Shown in pieces: positions 16,200 through 24,601 of a stretch of 64,000 bases of DNA (its first letter is position 1; the number at the start of each line of letters is the position of its first letter). The stretch comes from Mycobacterium hubeiense (GTDB lineage Bacteria; Actinomycetota; Actinomycetes; Mycobacteriales; Mycobacteriaceae): assembly GCF_002838065.1 (NCBI RefSeq), contig NZ_PIZU01000023.1, positions 1 to 64,000 of the forward strand, in the 5' to 3' direction. Both the position numbers and the translations under genes were made by a program. Below the pieces are notes generated by a model that was not told the origin of the DNA, ran no database searches, and saw only the letters and a program-made list of their open reading frames with translations.

Positions 16200-17695
16200 T
16201 GCACACCCTCCATCAGCCGACTGATCCACGGCGCCAGAGCGAAGACCGTCAATCCGACGAGAATCGCCACGGCGCCGAGGATCCCGAAGTAGGCGAACTC
16301 GCGCGCCGGGTCGTAGTAGCGGGCCAGCACGCCCGACATCGAGGTGCCAACGCCGACCGAGAAGAAGTACAGGGCCATCATCTGCGCCCGAAAGGCTTCT
16401 GGGGCAAGCTTTGTCGTCACCGACAGCCCGATCGGCGACAGCAGTAGTTCGGAGATCGCGAACACCGCCATGATGCCGACCACCCACAGGGCGGGCACCG
16501 CGTTGCCCGTCGTCTGGGCCATGGGCAAAAAGAGCAGGAAGGCCAAACCCATCCCGACGACGCCGTAGGCGAACTTGCGCGGCGTAGTCGGCGCGCGGTT
16601 GCCCAGACGTGTCCAGAGGGCCGCGAAAAGCGTTGAGAGAACGATGATCCAGATCGGTTCGATGGAACCGATCCAGTTCGACGGTGCGGTCCACCCGAAC
16701 AGCGACCAGTTCATGCGTTCGTCGGAATAGATTGCCAGTACGGTGAATATCTGCTGAAACAGTGACCAGAACACGGCGTTCGCGACGAACAGCGGGATGA
16801 ACGCCCGTACCCGGGTACGTTCGATGGCAGCAACTTTCGAACTTGTCAGAATGACAACGAAGTACGCGACGGCAGCCGCGACGATGACACCGGTGGTCAC
16901 CGTGGACAGATTCGCCAGCGTCACCAACCGGGTGATGAAGGCCGCGACAATGACCGCTGCGGCCAGCACGACGATGCCGAGCATCCATTTGATCGCACTG
17001 GGCGGCAACGGGTTCGGCACGGTCCGGCCGTGTGCGCCGAGGTTGCGCCGGAAGGCGACGTACTGGGCCAGGCCGAACGCCATCCCCACGGCCGCCGCCC
17101 CGAATCCGTAGTGAAATCCCATCCGCGTCTGCAGCAGACCGGTGACCAGCGGCCCCACGAACGCTCCCAGATTGATGCCGAGGTAGAACAGCGTGAACCC
17201 GCCGTCGCACCGGGCATCGCCCTTCTCGTAGAGCGTGCCCAGCAGCGACGACGCGTTGGCCTTCAGCGCACCCGACCCGAGGCCGACCAGCACCAGGCCG
17301 ACTCCGACACCCGCCAACCCGGGCAGCAGCGCCAGCGCGATGTGGCCGAACATCACCACCACGCCGCCGTAAAACACCGTGCGCTCCATGCCGAGCACCC
17401 GATCAGCGATCCAGCCGCCGAGCACGGTGGACAGGTACACCAGACCGCCGTAGGCACCGACGATGCCGGTGGCGGTGCTCTTGGGCAGTTCGAGGCCCCC
17501 GTCGGTGACCGAGTAATACAGGTAGTACCCGAGGATCGTGAGCATCCCGTAGAACGAGAACCGTTCCCACAGTTCGACTCCGAACAGATTCGCGAGTCCG
17601 ATGGGATGGCCGAAAAGCGTGCGTTCGGCGGGGCGGTCGGCCACCTCGTCCACTGCCGGCATGGGGTCAGGGTGCCACGCCGGGCGGGTTGTCAC
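16196..17695 (-). CDS. Proton-dependent oligopeptide transporter (POT/PTR2)
   Basis: A 499-residue major facilitator with about 14 helices. The POT signatures are visible: ELWERFSFYGM (the ExxERF motif that binds and couples protons) in helix 1 and FTLFYLGINLGAFVGPLVTG in helix 5. The family imports di- and tripeptides using the proton gradient. An extra pair of helices near the middle fits bacterial DtpT-type carriers. The frame allows a shorter start at the ATG preceding PAVDEV; the first 11 residues are therefore uncertain. Confidence 0.93.
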   Translation of the reverse strand: MTTRPAWHPDPMPAVDEVADRPAERTLFGHPIGLANLFGVELWERFSFYGMLTILGYYLYYSVTDGGLELPKSTATGIVGAYGGLVYLSTVLGGWIADRVLGMERTVFYGGVVVMFGHIALALLPGLAGVGVGLVLVGLGSGALKANASSLLGTLYEKGDARCDGGFTLFYLGINLGAFVGPLVTGLLQTRMGFHYGFGAAAVGMAFGLAQYVAFRRNLGAHGRTVPNPLPPSAIKWMLGIVVLAAAVIVAAFITRLVTLANLSTVTTGVIVAAAVAYFVVILTSSKVAAIERTRVRAFIPLFVANAVFWSLFQQIFTVLAIYSDERMNWSLFGWTAPSNWIGSIEPIWIIVLSTLFAALWTRLGNRAPTTPRKFAYGVVGMGLAFLLFLPMAQTTGNAVPALWVVGIMAVFAISELLLSPIGLSVTTKLAPEAFRAQMMALYFFSVGVGTSMSGVLARYYDPAREFAYFGILGAVAILVGLTVFALAPWISRLMEGVH

Positions 17696-17861
17696 CGGCG
17701 GTTTGCGCGGTCAGCGGGTCGGCAAACAGCCCAAAACAGTGTGTACAGGACGTTCGTACGCGTCAGCACAGCCGGGCCGCCAAGCGGGCCGATGTCGGTT
17801 GAGCCCGGGCCCCCCGACGCAGGTAAGGTCACCCGGATACGTGGGTCCAAAAGGGGTGCAA

Positions 17862-19139
17862 GTGGACGCGGTACTCGGCTTATCGGTGACGCCGACCGCT
17901 GTCGGACTGGTCCTCGTGGAGGGTCAGGACGCCGACGGCGCAACCATGGACCGCGATGCGTTCGAGGTGCCATCGCGTGGGTCCAACGCTGCGGCGACGT
18001 CTGAACAGGCGGCGGCCGCGGTGCTGCGCACAGAGGCCGCGGCGACCTCGCGTGGGCACCGGGTCCGGTCGATCGGCGTCACATGGAGCGACGACGCCGA
18101 CACTGAAGCCTCCTTGCTGCTGAAATCGTTGAGCGACTGGGGTTTTGACAACGTCGTACCGGTTCGGCTGCCGGAGGCCACCGAGGCGCTGGCGCGGGGT
18201 ATCGCCGACGTCATCGGCTATGAGACAACGGCGGTCTGCGTGGTCGAACCCGATACCGTCGTCGCGCTGATCGTGCACACCCGCGACGGTGCCATCCAGA
18301 CCGCGATCAGCCACACCATCGACAGTGAGCACCGGCTGGTGCGTTGGCTCAGCGCGGTGTTCACCAAGGCCGACTGGCGACCAGAGGCGCTGGTGGTCGT
18401 GGGCTCCGCCGGTGACCTCGACACGCTCATGCCCCGCCTCGAGGACGCGCTCTCGGTGCCGGTCTTTGCGCCCGCCGAGGCCGAACTGGCGCTGGCGCGA
18501 GGGGCCGCGCTGGCGTCGGCGCACGACGCGGAATTCGGACTCCTCGACGCCCCGCTGGACCACCACGACGACCCCGCCCCGCCGCACCGGTCGCGGGCTC
18601 ACATCGGGCCGCTGGCGCTGCTGGCCGGGGGCGTGGTGACCTTCGTGGTGTCCGTGTCGCTGGCGATCAGCCTGCAGCTGTCCGGCCGTTCTGAGCCGGC
18701 CGAGTCCCAACCGGCCGCCAACACGTCCGAAAGCCCTGCCGCGGTTCGACCGGTCGCGCCGGTGGTGCCGCCGCCGGTGGCCATTCCTCCGCCGACGCCA
18801 AGCGCGCCACCCCCGCCGCCGGAGGAACCGATCGACACGGCGCCCGCACCCGCCGCCAGCGAGATCGTCGAGACCGTGCCGGTGGTCGAGGCGCCGGCGG
18901 TCGATACGGTCCCGGTCGAGGCCCCACCGGCAGCGGTGCCTCCGGGTGCCGTCCCCCCCGCGCCCCAGGGCCCGCCGGTGGCCGAGCAGGTGCCGACCCA
19001 GAAGCCGCCGCTGCTGACCCGGATACTGGGGCGCCTACCCGGCCTCCACGGCGGCGCCGACGAGGTGGAACAGCCGGCGCCCGCGGCAGTCCCGCCGCCG
19101 GCACCGCCTCCACCACCGCCGCCCGCACCGGTCCCGTAA
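17862..19139 (+). CDS. Pro-rich membrane protein with actin-like N-terminal domain (Rv0312-like)
   Basis: A 425-residue protein. Residues 1-235 form a domain starting VDAVLGLSVTPTAVGLVLVE that looks like a degenerate ATPase/actin fold. A transmembrane helix near 248-270 (IGPLALLAGGVVTFVVSVSL) follows. Beyond it is a low-complexity Pro/Ala/Val/Glu-rich extracytoplasmic tail ending in runs of PPP. The layout recalls mycobacterial Rv0312 and relatives. The GTG at 17862 has AAGGGG five bases upstream; an in-frame GTG lies 21 bases earlier. Function unknown; the cytoplasmic domain may sense something and signal to the wall-embedded tail. Confidence 0.8.
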   Translation: MDAVLGLSVTPTAVGLVLVEGQDADGATMDRDAFEVPSRGSNAAATSEQAAAAVLRTEAAATSRGHRVRSIGVTWSDDADTEASLLLKSLSDWGFDNVVPVRLPEATEALARGIADVIGYETTAVCVVEPDTVVALIVHTRDGAIQTAISHTIDSEHRLVRWLSAVFTKADWRPEALVVVGSAGDLDTLMPRLEDALSVPVFAPAEAELALARGAALASAHDAEFGLLDAPLDHHDDPAPPHRSRAHIGPLALLAGGVVTFVVSVSLAISLQLSGRSEPAESQPAANTSESPAAVRPVAPVVPPPVAIPPPTPSAPPPPPEEPIDTAPAPAASEIVETVPVVEAPAVDTVPVEAPPAAVPPGAVPPAPQGPPVAEQVPTQKPPLLTRILGRLPGLHGGADEVEQPAPAAVPPPAPPPPPPPAPVP

Positions 19140-19360
19140 ACCGTCTACCTATTGTTTGCGGTGCCCGTCACGCGTCCGGCGCGGCGGGATTGCGCGGTGT
19201 GAAACATTCCGGCGTGCAGAGTCGATGTTCTGGTGTGGAGCAATGCCGAACTGGGCACGAGGTGCGGACGCACGTGCGGGCCAGCGGTTCTCGGGTGAAG
19301 CCGCAATGACGACCTACACTACAAGTGTGCTGATCGCACCATCGCGAAGGGACGGAAGCC

Positions 19361-20104
19361 GTGCGTAGAGCGGTTCGATACGTGCTCGTTATGACGGGCA
19401 TTGCGACGATCGCCATGACAGGTTCGGTCAATCCGGCCACCGCGGCGGTCATCGAGCCGCCGGTGGTCACTGCGGTCGAGCCGGCCGGTGACGTGGTGGG
19501 TGTCGCGCATCCCGTGGAGGTCACGTTCGCGAAGCCGGTGAGCAACCGGGCGGCCGTCGAGCAGTCGATCACCTTCGAGTCGACGAAAGCACCGAGCGGA
19601 CGATTCACCTGGCTCAACAGCCGCACCGTGCAATGGAATCCGGACGGCTTCTGGCCGGCGCACTCCCAAATCAAGGTTTCCGTCGGCGATATGTCGACCA
19701 GCTTCGAGACCGCATCATCGGTCGTCAGCGTCGCCGATATCAACGCCCACACCTTCACGGTCAGCATCGACGGCGAGGTGGCGCGGGAGATGCCTGCCTC
19801 GATGGGCAAGGCCAAGTTCCCGACTCCGCAAGGCAGATTCAGCGTCCTTGGAAAAGAGTCCGTCGTCATCATGGATTCGCGGACCATCGGCATCCCGCTG
19901 GAGGATCCGGAGGGTTACAAGCTCACCGTCAATGATGCGGTCCGAATCACCTGGGGCGGTGTGTACGTGCACTCCGCGCCGTGGTCGGTGGGCTCACAGG
20001 GTTACGCGAACGTCAGCCACGGTTGCATCAACCTCAGCCCGGACAACGCCGCGTGGTATTTCGACACCGTCCGCATCGGTGACCCGGTCATCGTGCAGGC
20101 GTAG
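19361..20104 (+). CDS. L,D-transpeptidase (YkuD) with Ig-like domain
   Basis: A 247-residue exported enzyme that makes 3-3 cross-links in peptidoglycan. The signal peptide (to about residue 29, NPATAA) is followed by one immunoglobulin-like domain (PAGDVVGVAHPVEVTFAKPV) and the YkuD catalytic domain with VYVHSAPWSVGSQGYANVSH then GCINLS, where the nucleophile Cys is near residue 222. Length and the single Ig domain fit the LdtMt1 (LdtA) type rather than the longer LdtMt2. The start is GTG at 19361. Penems and carbapenems acylate this Cys in family members. Confidence 0.9.
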   Translation: MRRAVRYVLVMTGIATIAMTGSVNPATAAVIEPPVVTAVEPAGDVVGVAHPVEVTFAKPVSNRAAVEQSITFESTKAPSGRFTWLNSRTVQWNPDGFWPAHSQIKVSVGDMSTSFETASSVVSVADINAHTFTVSIDGEVAREMPASMGKAKFPTPQGRFSVLGKESVVIMDSRTIGIPLEDPEGYKLTVNDAVRITWGGVYVHSAPWSVGSQGYANVSHGCINLSPDNAAWYFDTVRIGDPVIVQA

Positions 20105-20762
20105 CGTGCAGATTCTTCGCCGTCGGTGAGGTGACAACGGTGGCCGGATCCGGGTAAGTCCCCAATACCCGGTCGGCGGTGCCCGAACTGGTCACGGTGA
20201 ACCAGAAGTGCTCGTTGCGGTAGTGGTGCAGCCGATGGTTGCGCCAGACCGCGCGGTACACAGCGGTTTTCGGCTTGTAGTCGGTGTGGATCAGATAGTG
20301 GCACCACTCGTAGCCGAGCGCGAGCATCATGATGAACACCAGGTAGGTCAGCCCCATGCCGAGCCGCGGAAACGCCAGCAGCGCAATGGCAACGGCCCCC
20401 GGCAGTATCCAGAACAACTCCTTGGTCGGAATGAAGATCAGCGGAATGTTGCGCGGGTCGACGTGATGGCGGCGATGGTCTCGGGCCAGCAACGAGTCAA
20501 TCTTGAAGCGGCCTATACGCCGTGGGCGCCAATGCAAAATGAACACGTGCACCAGCCATTCGAAGAACGGGAACACTGCGAGCATCACCACCGGCACCAC
20601 GGCGTCGGTGAGCTGCCAATCGCCGACGAGGATTCGTGCGGTCAGCGCGGCGATGAGAACCGCGCCAATCATCCACGGCGACGGGTGCTTCCAGAACTCA
20701 CGGAAGGCGTCGAACAGCGTGACGCCTCGACGAGTTCCACGTTTTTCGGTTGCGGTGGTCAT
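20088..20762 (-). CDS. Fatty acid hydroxylase / sterol desaturase superfamily protein
   Basis: A 224-residue integral membrane di-iron enzyme. The histidine clusters are WLVHVFILHW, ARDHRRHHVD, CHYLIHTDYK and NHRLHHYRNEH, interleaved with four hydrophobic segments. Such enzymes hydroxylate or desaturate lipids using O2. The start, with GGAGGA ahead of it, overlaps the stop of the FadR-like regulator by 4 bases, so the two are cotranscribed and likely share control by it. The last 17 bases overlap the convergent L,D-transpeptidase gene. The substrate (fatty acid, sterol or carotenoid) is unknown. Confidence 0.88.
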   Translation of the reverse strand: MTTATEKRGTRRGVTLFDAFREFWKHPSPWMIGAVLIAALTARILVGDWQLTDAVVPVVMLAVFPFFEWLVHVFILHWRPRRIGRFKIDSLLARDHRRHHVDPRNIPLIFIPTKELFWILPGAVAIALLAFPRLGMGLTYLVFIMMLALGYEWCHYLIHTDYKPKTAVYRAVWRNHRLHHYRNEHFWFTVTSSGTADRVLGTYPDPATVVTSPTAKNLHATPAR

Positions 20763-21481
20763 CGTTGGTCCTCCAGTGTGCTGATCGCCGCAAGCAGCGC
20801 GACGGTCGCTGGCTCGAGAAGGTCTTGCGCGGCTTGCCTCGCACCCGCGGGATCGCCGTGGCGGATGGCTTCGGCGAGTTTGCGGTAGGCCTCGGGACGG
20901 CCCACCTCTTCGGCCATCATGGTGGCCAACGCGGGCAGCGCGGGCTCGTACGTCGCGCGCAGCGTGTTGTACATCAAACGAAACGCGATCGAATCTGCGC
21001 CGTCGACAACCAGATCCCAAAAGGCCATCGCCAGCCGTTGCTGTTCGATCGGATCGTCCTCGGCGGCGAGTTTGCGCACCGCCTCGTCGAGTTGGTCGGC
21101 CAGCTCGGCCGGTCGGCGCTCGGCGGCCAGCTCGGCGATCTTGGGCCCGTTGTGCAGTCGGGTTTCGAGGATGCTGCGAATGACGGACACGTCGATCTCG
21201 CCGCCGCGGAACAGCAGGCGGGGGAGCAGGTCCAGTCCGGCGTGGCGGCGGAAGTCACGCACGGTGGTGGCGTCGCCCTGGCGAATCTCGACGAGGCCGG
21301 CTTCGGTCAGCCGCTTGAGCGCCTCGCGGACCGCGGGCCGGGACACGCCGAGCACCTCAGCGAGCCGGCGCTCGCTGGGCAGTGTTTCTCCGGGGGCCAT
21401 CTCACCGCTGAGCACCTCGGCGACGATCTGCTCGAAGACGTCCTCGGGCACCGATCGACGATTCACGGGTTGCAGCGCCAT
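20759..21481 (-). CDS. FadR-subfamily GntR transcriptional regulator
   Basis: A 240-residue regulator. The winged helix-turn-helix covers residues 10-75 with GEMAPGETLPSERRLAEVLG and VSRPAVREALKRLTEAGLVE. The C-terminal all-helical FCD/FadR ligand domain follows. It closely recalls M. tuberculosis Rv0494, a fatty-acid-responsive repressor, though that is from memory. A TGGTC-A-GACCA palindrome lies 37 bases upstream of its start. It precedes and overlaps the lipid hydroxylase gene, so long-chain acyl-CoA sensing that controls the hydroxylase is a reasonable model. Confidence 0.9.
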   Translation of the reverse strand: MALQPVNRRSVPEDVFEQIVAEVLSGEMAPGETLPSERRLAEVLGVSRPAVREALKRLTEAGLVEIRQGDATTVRDFRRHAGLDLLPRLLFRGGEIDVSVIRSILETRLHNGPKIAELAAERRPAELADQLDEAVRKLAAEDDPIEQQRLAMAFWDLVVDGADSIAFRLMYNTLRATYEPALPALATMMAEEVGRPEAYRKLAEAIRHGDPAGARQAAQDLLEPATVALLAAISTLEDQR

Positions 21482-21517
21482 GCGCCCAGCCTGCCAGCGC
21501 GCCGGCTAGAGGTCAAG

Positions 21518-21528
21518 TGGTCAGACCA
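21518..21528. promoter_or_regulatory. FadR-type operator
   Basis: TGGTCAGACCA is a perfect 5-bp-arm palindrome around one base, matching the core TGGTCnGACCA of the well-studied E. coli FadR site. It lies between the lpqH-like stop and the fadR-like start, in position for autoregulation of the fadR-hydroxylase operon. Binding is inferred. Confidence 0.65.
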
Positions 21529-21532
21529 GTGA

Positions 21533-21961
21533 TCAGCAGTTGGCCTCGATCTTGAACGGCACGGTGACGCGCTCGAGCGGCTTGTCGGTGAACGCCCCGG
21601 CGGCGGTACCGGAGATGACGAAGTTGCCGTCGTCCACCTGACCCTCGGCCTCCGCGGGCTTGGCATCCCAGAACGTGCCACTGAATCCGCCCAGATCCCG
21701 GAAGGTGACGGAGGCCGGCGTCACCTCCTGCCCGGTGTTCACCGACGCGGTAAAGCCGCTCTCCGAGTCGTCCGGGGTTTCGATGATCCAGTTCCACCGC
21801 ACTTGGGTGCACTGCACCGTGTGCGGTCCGCCGGTATCCCTGCCGTCGATGGTCACCTCCGCCGTGCTGGCGCCCAGCGCCGGGGGCGGTGTCGAGCACC
21901 CCGCAAGGCCGAGCATCAGTGCCGCAGTCGCCGCCATGAGTCTGCCGTCCATGCCGCTCAT
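21533..21961 (-). CDS. LpqH (19 kDa antigen)-like lipoprotein
   Basis: A 142-residue lipoprotein. The signal peptide ends in the lipobox LGLAGCS (Cys near residue 22), so the mature protein is diacylated or triacylated and anchored outside the membrane. The body has STAEVTIDGRDTGGPHTVQC, a central strand region and FVISGTAAGAF, ending in KIEANC; the two Cys could pair. This matches the LpqH family of immunodominant lipoproteins. An ATG 9 bases downstream is an alternative start. It precedes the fadR-like gene by 51 bases on the same strand. Confidence 0.88.
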   Translation of the reverse strand: MSGMDGRLMAATAALMLGLAGCSTPPPALGASTAEVTIDGRDTGGPHTVQCTQVRWNWIIETPDDSESGFTASVNTGQEVTPASVTFRDLGGFSGTFWDAKPAEAEGQVDDGNFVISGTAAGAFTDKPLERVTVPFKIEANC

Positions 21962-21993
21962 TGTGGCCCGGCCAAACTCGGCGCGAGGGCGCT

Positions 21994-22764
21994 TTAGCGG
22001 AGTGCGGCGGCAGTCTCGTCGTCGGCGGGCAAAAAGGCCTCGATGCTCAGCTCTGCGGCGGTGAGATCGAGCGCGGTGCCGAATGTCGTCACCGTGCTCA
22101 AGAACGTCAGCAGACGTCCCTGCCGGGAGTACAACTCCAGTGGGACGACGACGCCGCCCAGGTCTCGAATCTCCTCGAAACCGCCTGGGTAGGACTCGAT
22201 CTCCGCAAGCAGCTCGGACAGGTCGGCAGAACCGCTGACCGCCACCTCGCGCCGCAGCCGGCTGATCAGGTGATGCCGCCACTCCGCGAGGTTCTTGATG
22301 CGTGGTGCCAGACCGTCGGGGTGTAGGGCGATTTGCAGCGCGTTGGGACGTTCGAGCAAATGCGGCGCCACCCCGTCGAGCAGTACACCGGCGCCCTCGT
22401 TGGCGCGAACGATCTGCCAACCACGGTCCACGGCGACGCACGGAAATGGGTTGTAGGCGGCCAGAACCCGCTCGACACCGTCGCGCACCGCGGCCATGTC
22501 TGGATCATCGAGGGACCGCTCGGCATATACCGGGGCCAGACCGGCGGCCATCAGCAGCTGGTTCTGTTCACGTAGTGGCACGTCGAGGGCCTCGGCGAGG
22601 CGCAGCACCATCGTGCGGCTCGGCACCGACCGGCCGGTCTCGATGAAGCTGACGTGCCGCGGCGACACGTCGGCCTGTAGGGCCAGGTCGAGTTGGCTGA
22701 GGCGACGCCGTTGCCGCCACTCGCGCATCAGGGAGCCGAAGGACGGTGCCCGTGTGGTCGTCAC
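21994..22764 (-). CDS. XRE-family regulator with MmyB-like ligand domain
   Basis: A 256-residue regulator. The N-terminal helix-turn-helix, MREWRQRRRLSQLDLALQAD then VSPRHVSFIETGRS, is followed by the MmyB-type PAS-like domain with NPFPCVAVDRGWQIVRANEG and ALHPDGLAPRI. This domain is thought to bind fatty acids in some members. GTG at 22764 is preferred; an ATG at 22800 would add 12 residues. A long inverted repeat at 22804-22835 lies in the divergent gap to the membrane protein at 22871, which it probably controls. Confidence 0.85.
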   Translation of the reverse strand: MTTTRAPSFGSLMREWRQRRRLSQLDLALQADVSPRHVSFIETGRSVPSRTMVLRLAEALDVPLREQNQLLMAAGLAPVYAERSLDDPDMAAVRDGVERVLAAYNPFPCVAVDRGWQIVRANEGAGVLLDGVAPHLLERPNALQIALHPDGLAPRIKNLAEWRHHLISRLRREVAVSGSADLSELLAEIESYPGGFEEIRDLGGVVVPLELYSRQGRLLTFLSTVTTFGTALDLTAAELSIEAFLPADDETAAALR

Positions 22765-22803
22765 CGCCTCAGTGTCACCCGCCGACGGCCACGCCACCAC
22801 TAC

Positions 22804-22835
22804 GTCCGAGGTAATTGCACCGCTTACCTGCGGAC
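22804..22835. promoter_or_regulatory. Inverted repeat between xre and the 22871 membrane-protein gene
   Basis: GTCCG-AGGTAA and TTACCT-G-CGGAC form an 11-bp stem with one bulged base around a 9-base loop. It sits in the divergent promoter region. The symmetric AGGTAA/TTACCT halves separated by 9 bases look like an operator for the XRE regulator; a hairpin in RNA is a less likely reading. Confidence 0.6.
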
Positions 22836-22870
22836 GGCACTGTTGAGGATGTCAAGGCAAGGAGCACGAC

Positions 22871-23173
22871 ATGGCAGACGCACGGGTTGCCGACGGCACG
22901 ATCCCGCGGTGGCTCCGCTTCGTGTTGGCCTCCGACCGGGCGGGTTCGGCGTGGTACGTCGGCGCCGGATTCTTCTTCGCGCCTGCCCTCGCCATCGTGT
23001 CGCCGTGGCCAACGGTCACAGCGGTGCTCTGGGTGATCATCGCGCTGGCGGGGTTGTGGCTGGGCCTGCTCGGGATCGCGATGGCCACCGGGTTGGCGAT
23101 GGTGCTGCGATCGAATGTCGAGATCCCCGAGGACTATTGGCGTTCGATCATCGACTATCCGCGGCGTAACTGA
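22871..23173 (+). CDS. Small two-helix membrane protein
   Basis: A 100-residue protein with two hydrophobic segments, GAGFFFAPALAIVSPW near 32-47 and WVIIALAGLWLGLLGIAMAT near 54-73, followed by a short charged C-terminus (IPEDYWRSIIDYPRRN). GGAG is 9 bases ahead of the ATG. It is divergent from the XRE-MmyB regulator and its 3' end overlaps the convergent cyp125 by 26 bases. No family recognised; it may be the main target of the neighbouring regulator. Confidence 0.72.
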   Translation: MADARVADGTIPRWLRFVLASDRAGSAWYVGAGFFFAPALAIVSPWPTVTAVLWVIIALAGLWLGLLGIAMATGLAMVLRSNVEIPEDYWRSIIDYPRRN

Positions 23174-24389
23174 CCTGCCAGTGTTTGATGCCGTTGAGCC
23201 ACCCCGACCGCAGCCGCTCGGGCTTGCCGATCGGGGTCAGGTCGGGCATGTGGTCGGCGATCGCGTTGAACATCAGATCGATCGTCATCCGCGCCAGGTT
23301 CGCGCCGATGCAGTAGTGCGCACCGGTTCCGCCAAATCCCACGTGCGGGTTGGGATCCCGCAAAATGTTGAAGGTGTACGGATCGTCGAACACGTCCTCG
23401 TCGAAGTTGGCGGAGCGGTAGAACATCACCACCCGCTGGCCCTTCTTGATCGTCACGCCCGATAGTTCGTAGTCCTCGAGGGCGGTGCGCTGGAACGAGG
23501 TGACCGGGGTGGCCCAGCGGACGATCTCGTCGGCGGCAGTGGCCGGGCGTTGCCTTTTGAACAGCTCCCACTGGTCGGGGAATTCGGTGAACGCCATCAT
23601 GCCCTGAGTGATCGAGTTGCGGGTGGTCTCGTTGCCCGCCACGGCCAGCAGGATGACGAAGAAACCGAGTTCGTCGTCGGAGAGCTTGTGCCCTTCGACG
23701 TCGGCCTGGACCAGTTTGGTGACGAGGTCCTCGCCGGGGGTGTCGGCCCGTTCCGCGGCCAGTTTCATCCCGTACATGATCAGTTCCATGGACGCGGAGA
23801 TCGCGTCATTGTCGGCGAACTCGGGATCCATGTCGCCGACCATCTGATTGGACCAGTGAAACAGCTTCATCCGGTCTTCCTGGGGCACGCCCATCAGTCC
23901 GGCGATCGCCTGCAGCGGCAGCTCGCACGACACCTGCTCGACGAAGTCGCCCGAGCCCGCCGCCGCGGCGGTCTTGGCGATGGCCTGCGCGCGCTGGTTG
24001 AGCTCATCGCGTAGCCGCTCGACCGCGCGTGGCGTGAACGCCCGCGAGACGATCTTGCGCAGATGGGTGTGATGGGGAGCGTCCTGGTTGAGCAGAACGA
24101 ACTTGCCGCGCTCGATCTGCTCTTCGACGGTGCCGTCCTTGTAGCGGGGCAGTGCGGTCTTCTTCAGGCTGGAGAAGACATCGCTGCGCAGCGATATCTC
24201 CTTGACATCCTTGTGCTTGGTCACCACCCAGTAGCCGCCGTCGTCGAAACCGCCCACGCCCTTGGGCTGCTCGTTCCACCAGATCGGCGCCACCTTGCGC
24301 AATTCAGCCAACTCCTCGACCGGCAGCCGCTCGGCGTAGATGTCGGGGTCGGTGAAATCGAATCCGGGTGGAAGATTCGGGGTCGGCAT
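23148..24389 (-). CDS. cyp125: Cytochrome P450 CYP125, steroid C26-monooxygenase
   Basis: A 413-residue P450 very close in wording to CYP125A1: NLPPGFDFTDPDIYAERLPV, GDFVEQVSCELPLQAIAGL, LAVAGNETTRNSITQGMMAF in the I-helix, and the heme loop HVGFGGTGAHYCIGANLARM with the ligand Cys near 360. CYP125 oxidises C26 of cholesterol and cholest-4-en-3-one to start side-chain breakdown. The ATG at 24389 has GAGGAG eight bases upstream. A KstR-type operator is 97 bases upstream at 24486. In M. tuberculosis cyp125 is inside the cholesterol cluster; here it stands alone, so this could be a second paralogue. Confidence 0.93.
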   Translation of the reverse strand: MPTPNLPPGFDFTDPDIYAERLPVEELAELRKVAPIWWNEQPKGVGGFDDGGYWVVTKHKDVKEISLRSDVFSSLKKTALPRYKDGTVEEQIERGKFVLLNQDAPHHTHLRKIVSRAFTPRAVERLRDELNQRAQAIAKTAAAAGSGDFVEQVSCELPLQAIAGLMGVPQEDRMKLFHWSNQMVGDMDPEFADNDAISASMELIMYGMKLAAERADTPGEDLVTKLVQADVEGHKLSDDELGFFVILLAVAGNETTRNSITQGMMAFTEFPDQWELFKRQRPATAADEIVRWATPVTSFQRTALEDYELSGVTIKKGQRVVMFYRSANFDEDVFDDPYTFNILRDPNPHVGFGGTGAHYCIGANLARMTIDLMFNAIADHMPDLTPIGKPERLRSGWLNGIKHWQVSYAADSR

Positions 24390-24485
24390 GGATGAGCTCC
24401 TCATCAAACGACGTCGTCTAGTGCTCGTAAGCCATTGCTACACCACAGATCGGGCGTGTCGCCGCGGGTTGTGAAAACTCGGAAG

Positions 24486-24499
24486 TGAAACGTGTTCCA
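24486..24499. promoter_or_regulatory. KstR-type operator upstream of cyp125
   Basis: TGAAACGTGTTCCA matches the 14-base KstR consensus TnnAACnnGTTnnA at every fixed position. It lies between cyp125 and the divergent Pro-rich secreted protein gene. KstR is the cholesterol-responsive TetR repressor of sterol side-chain catabolism in mycobacteria; no kstR gene is in this window. Confidence 0.78.
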
Positions 24500-24601
24500 C
24501 GGGTCCGGACGGCGGATCCCGTGCGCCACAGCGGACGCAGGTGTAACAATTCAGTGAGCCGTGGAGAAGCACCGCATAACGGGGCACGAAAGGGGGAGAC
24601 G

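Noticed and set aside
15213..17210. Long minus-strand frame upstream of the thioesterase
   Set aside because: It runs antisense to the dehydratase and out of frame through the POT transporter; the hotdog fold begins at 15212.
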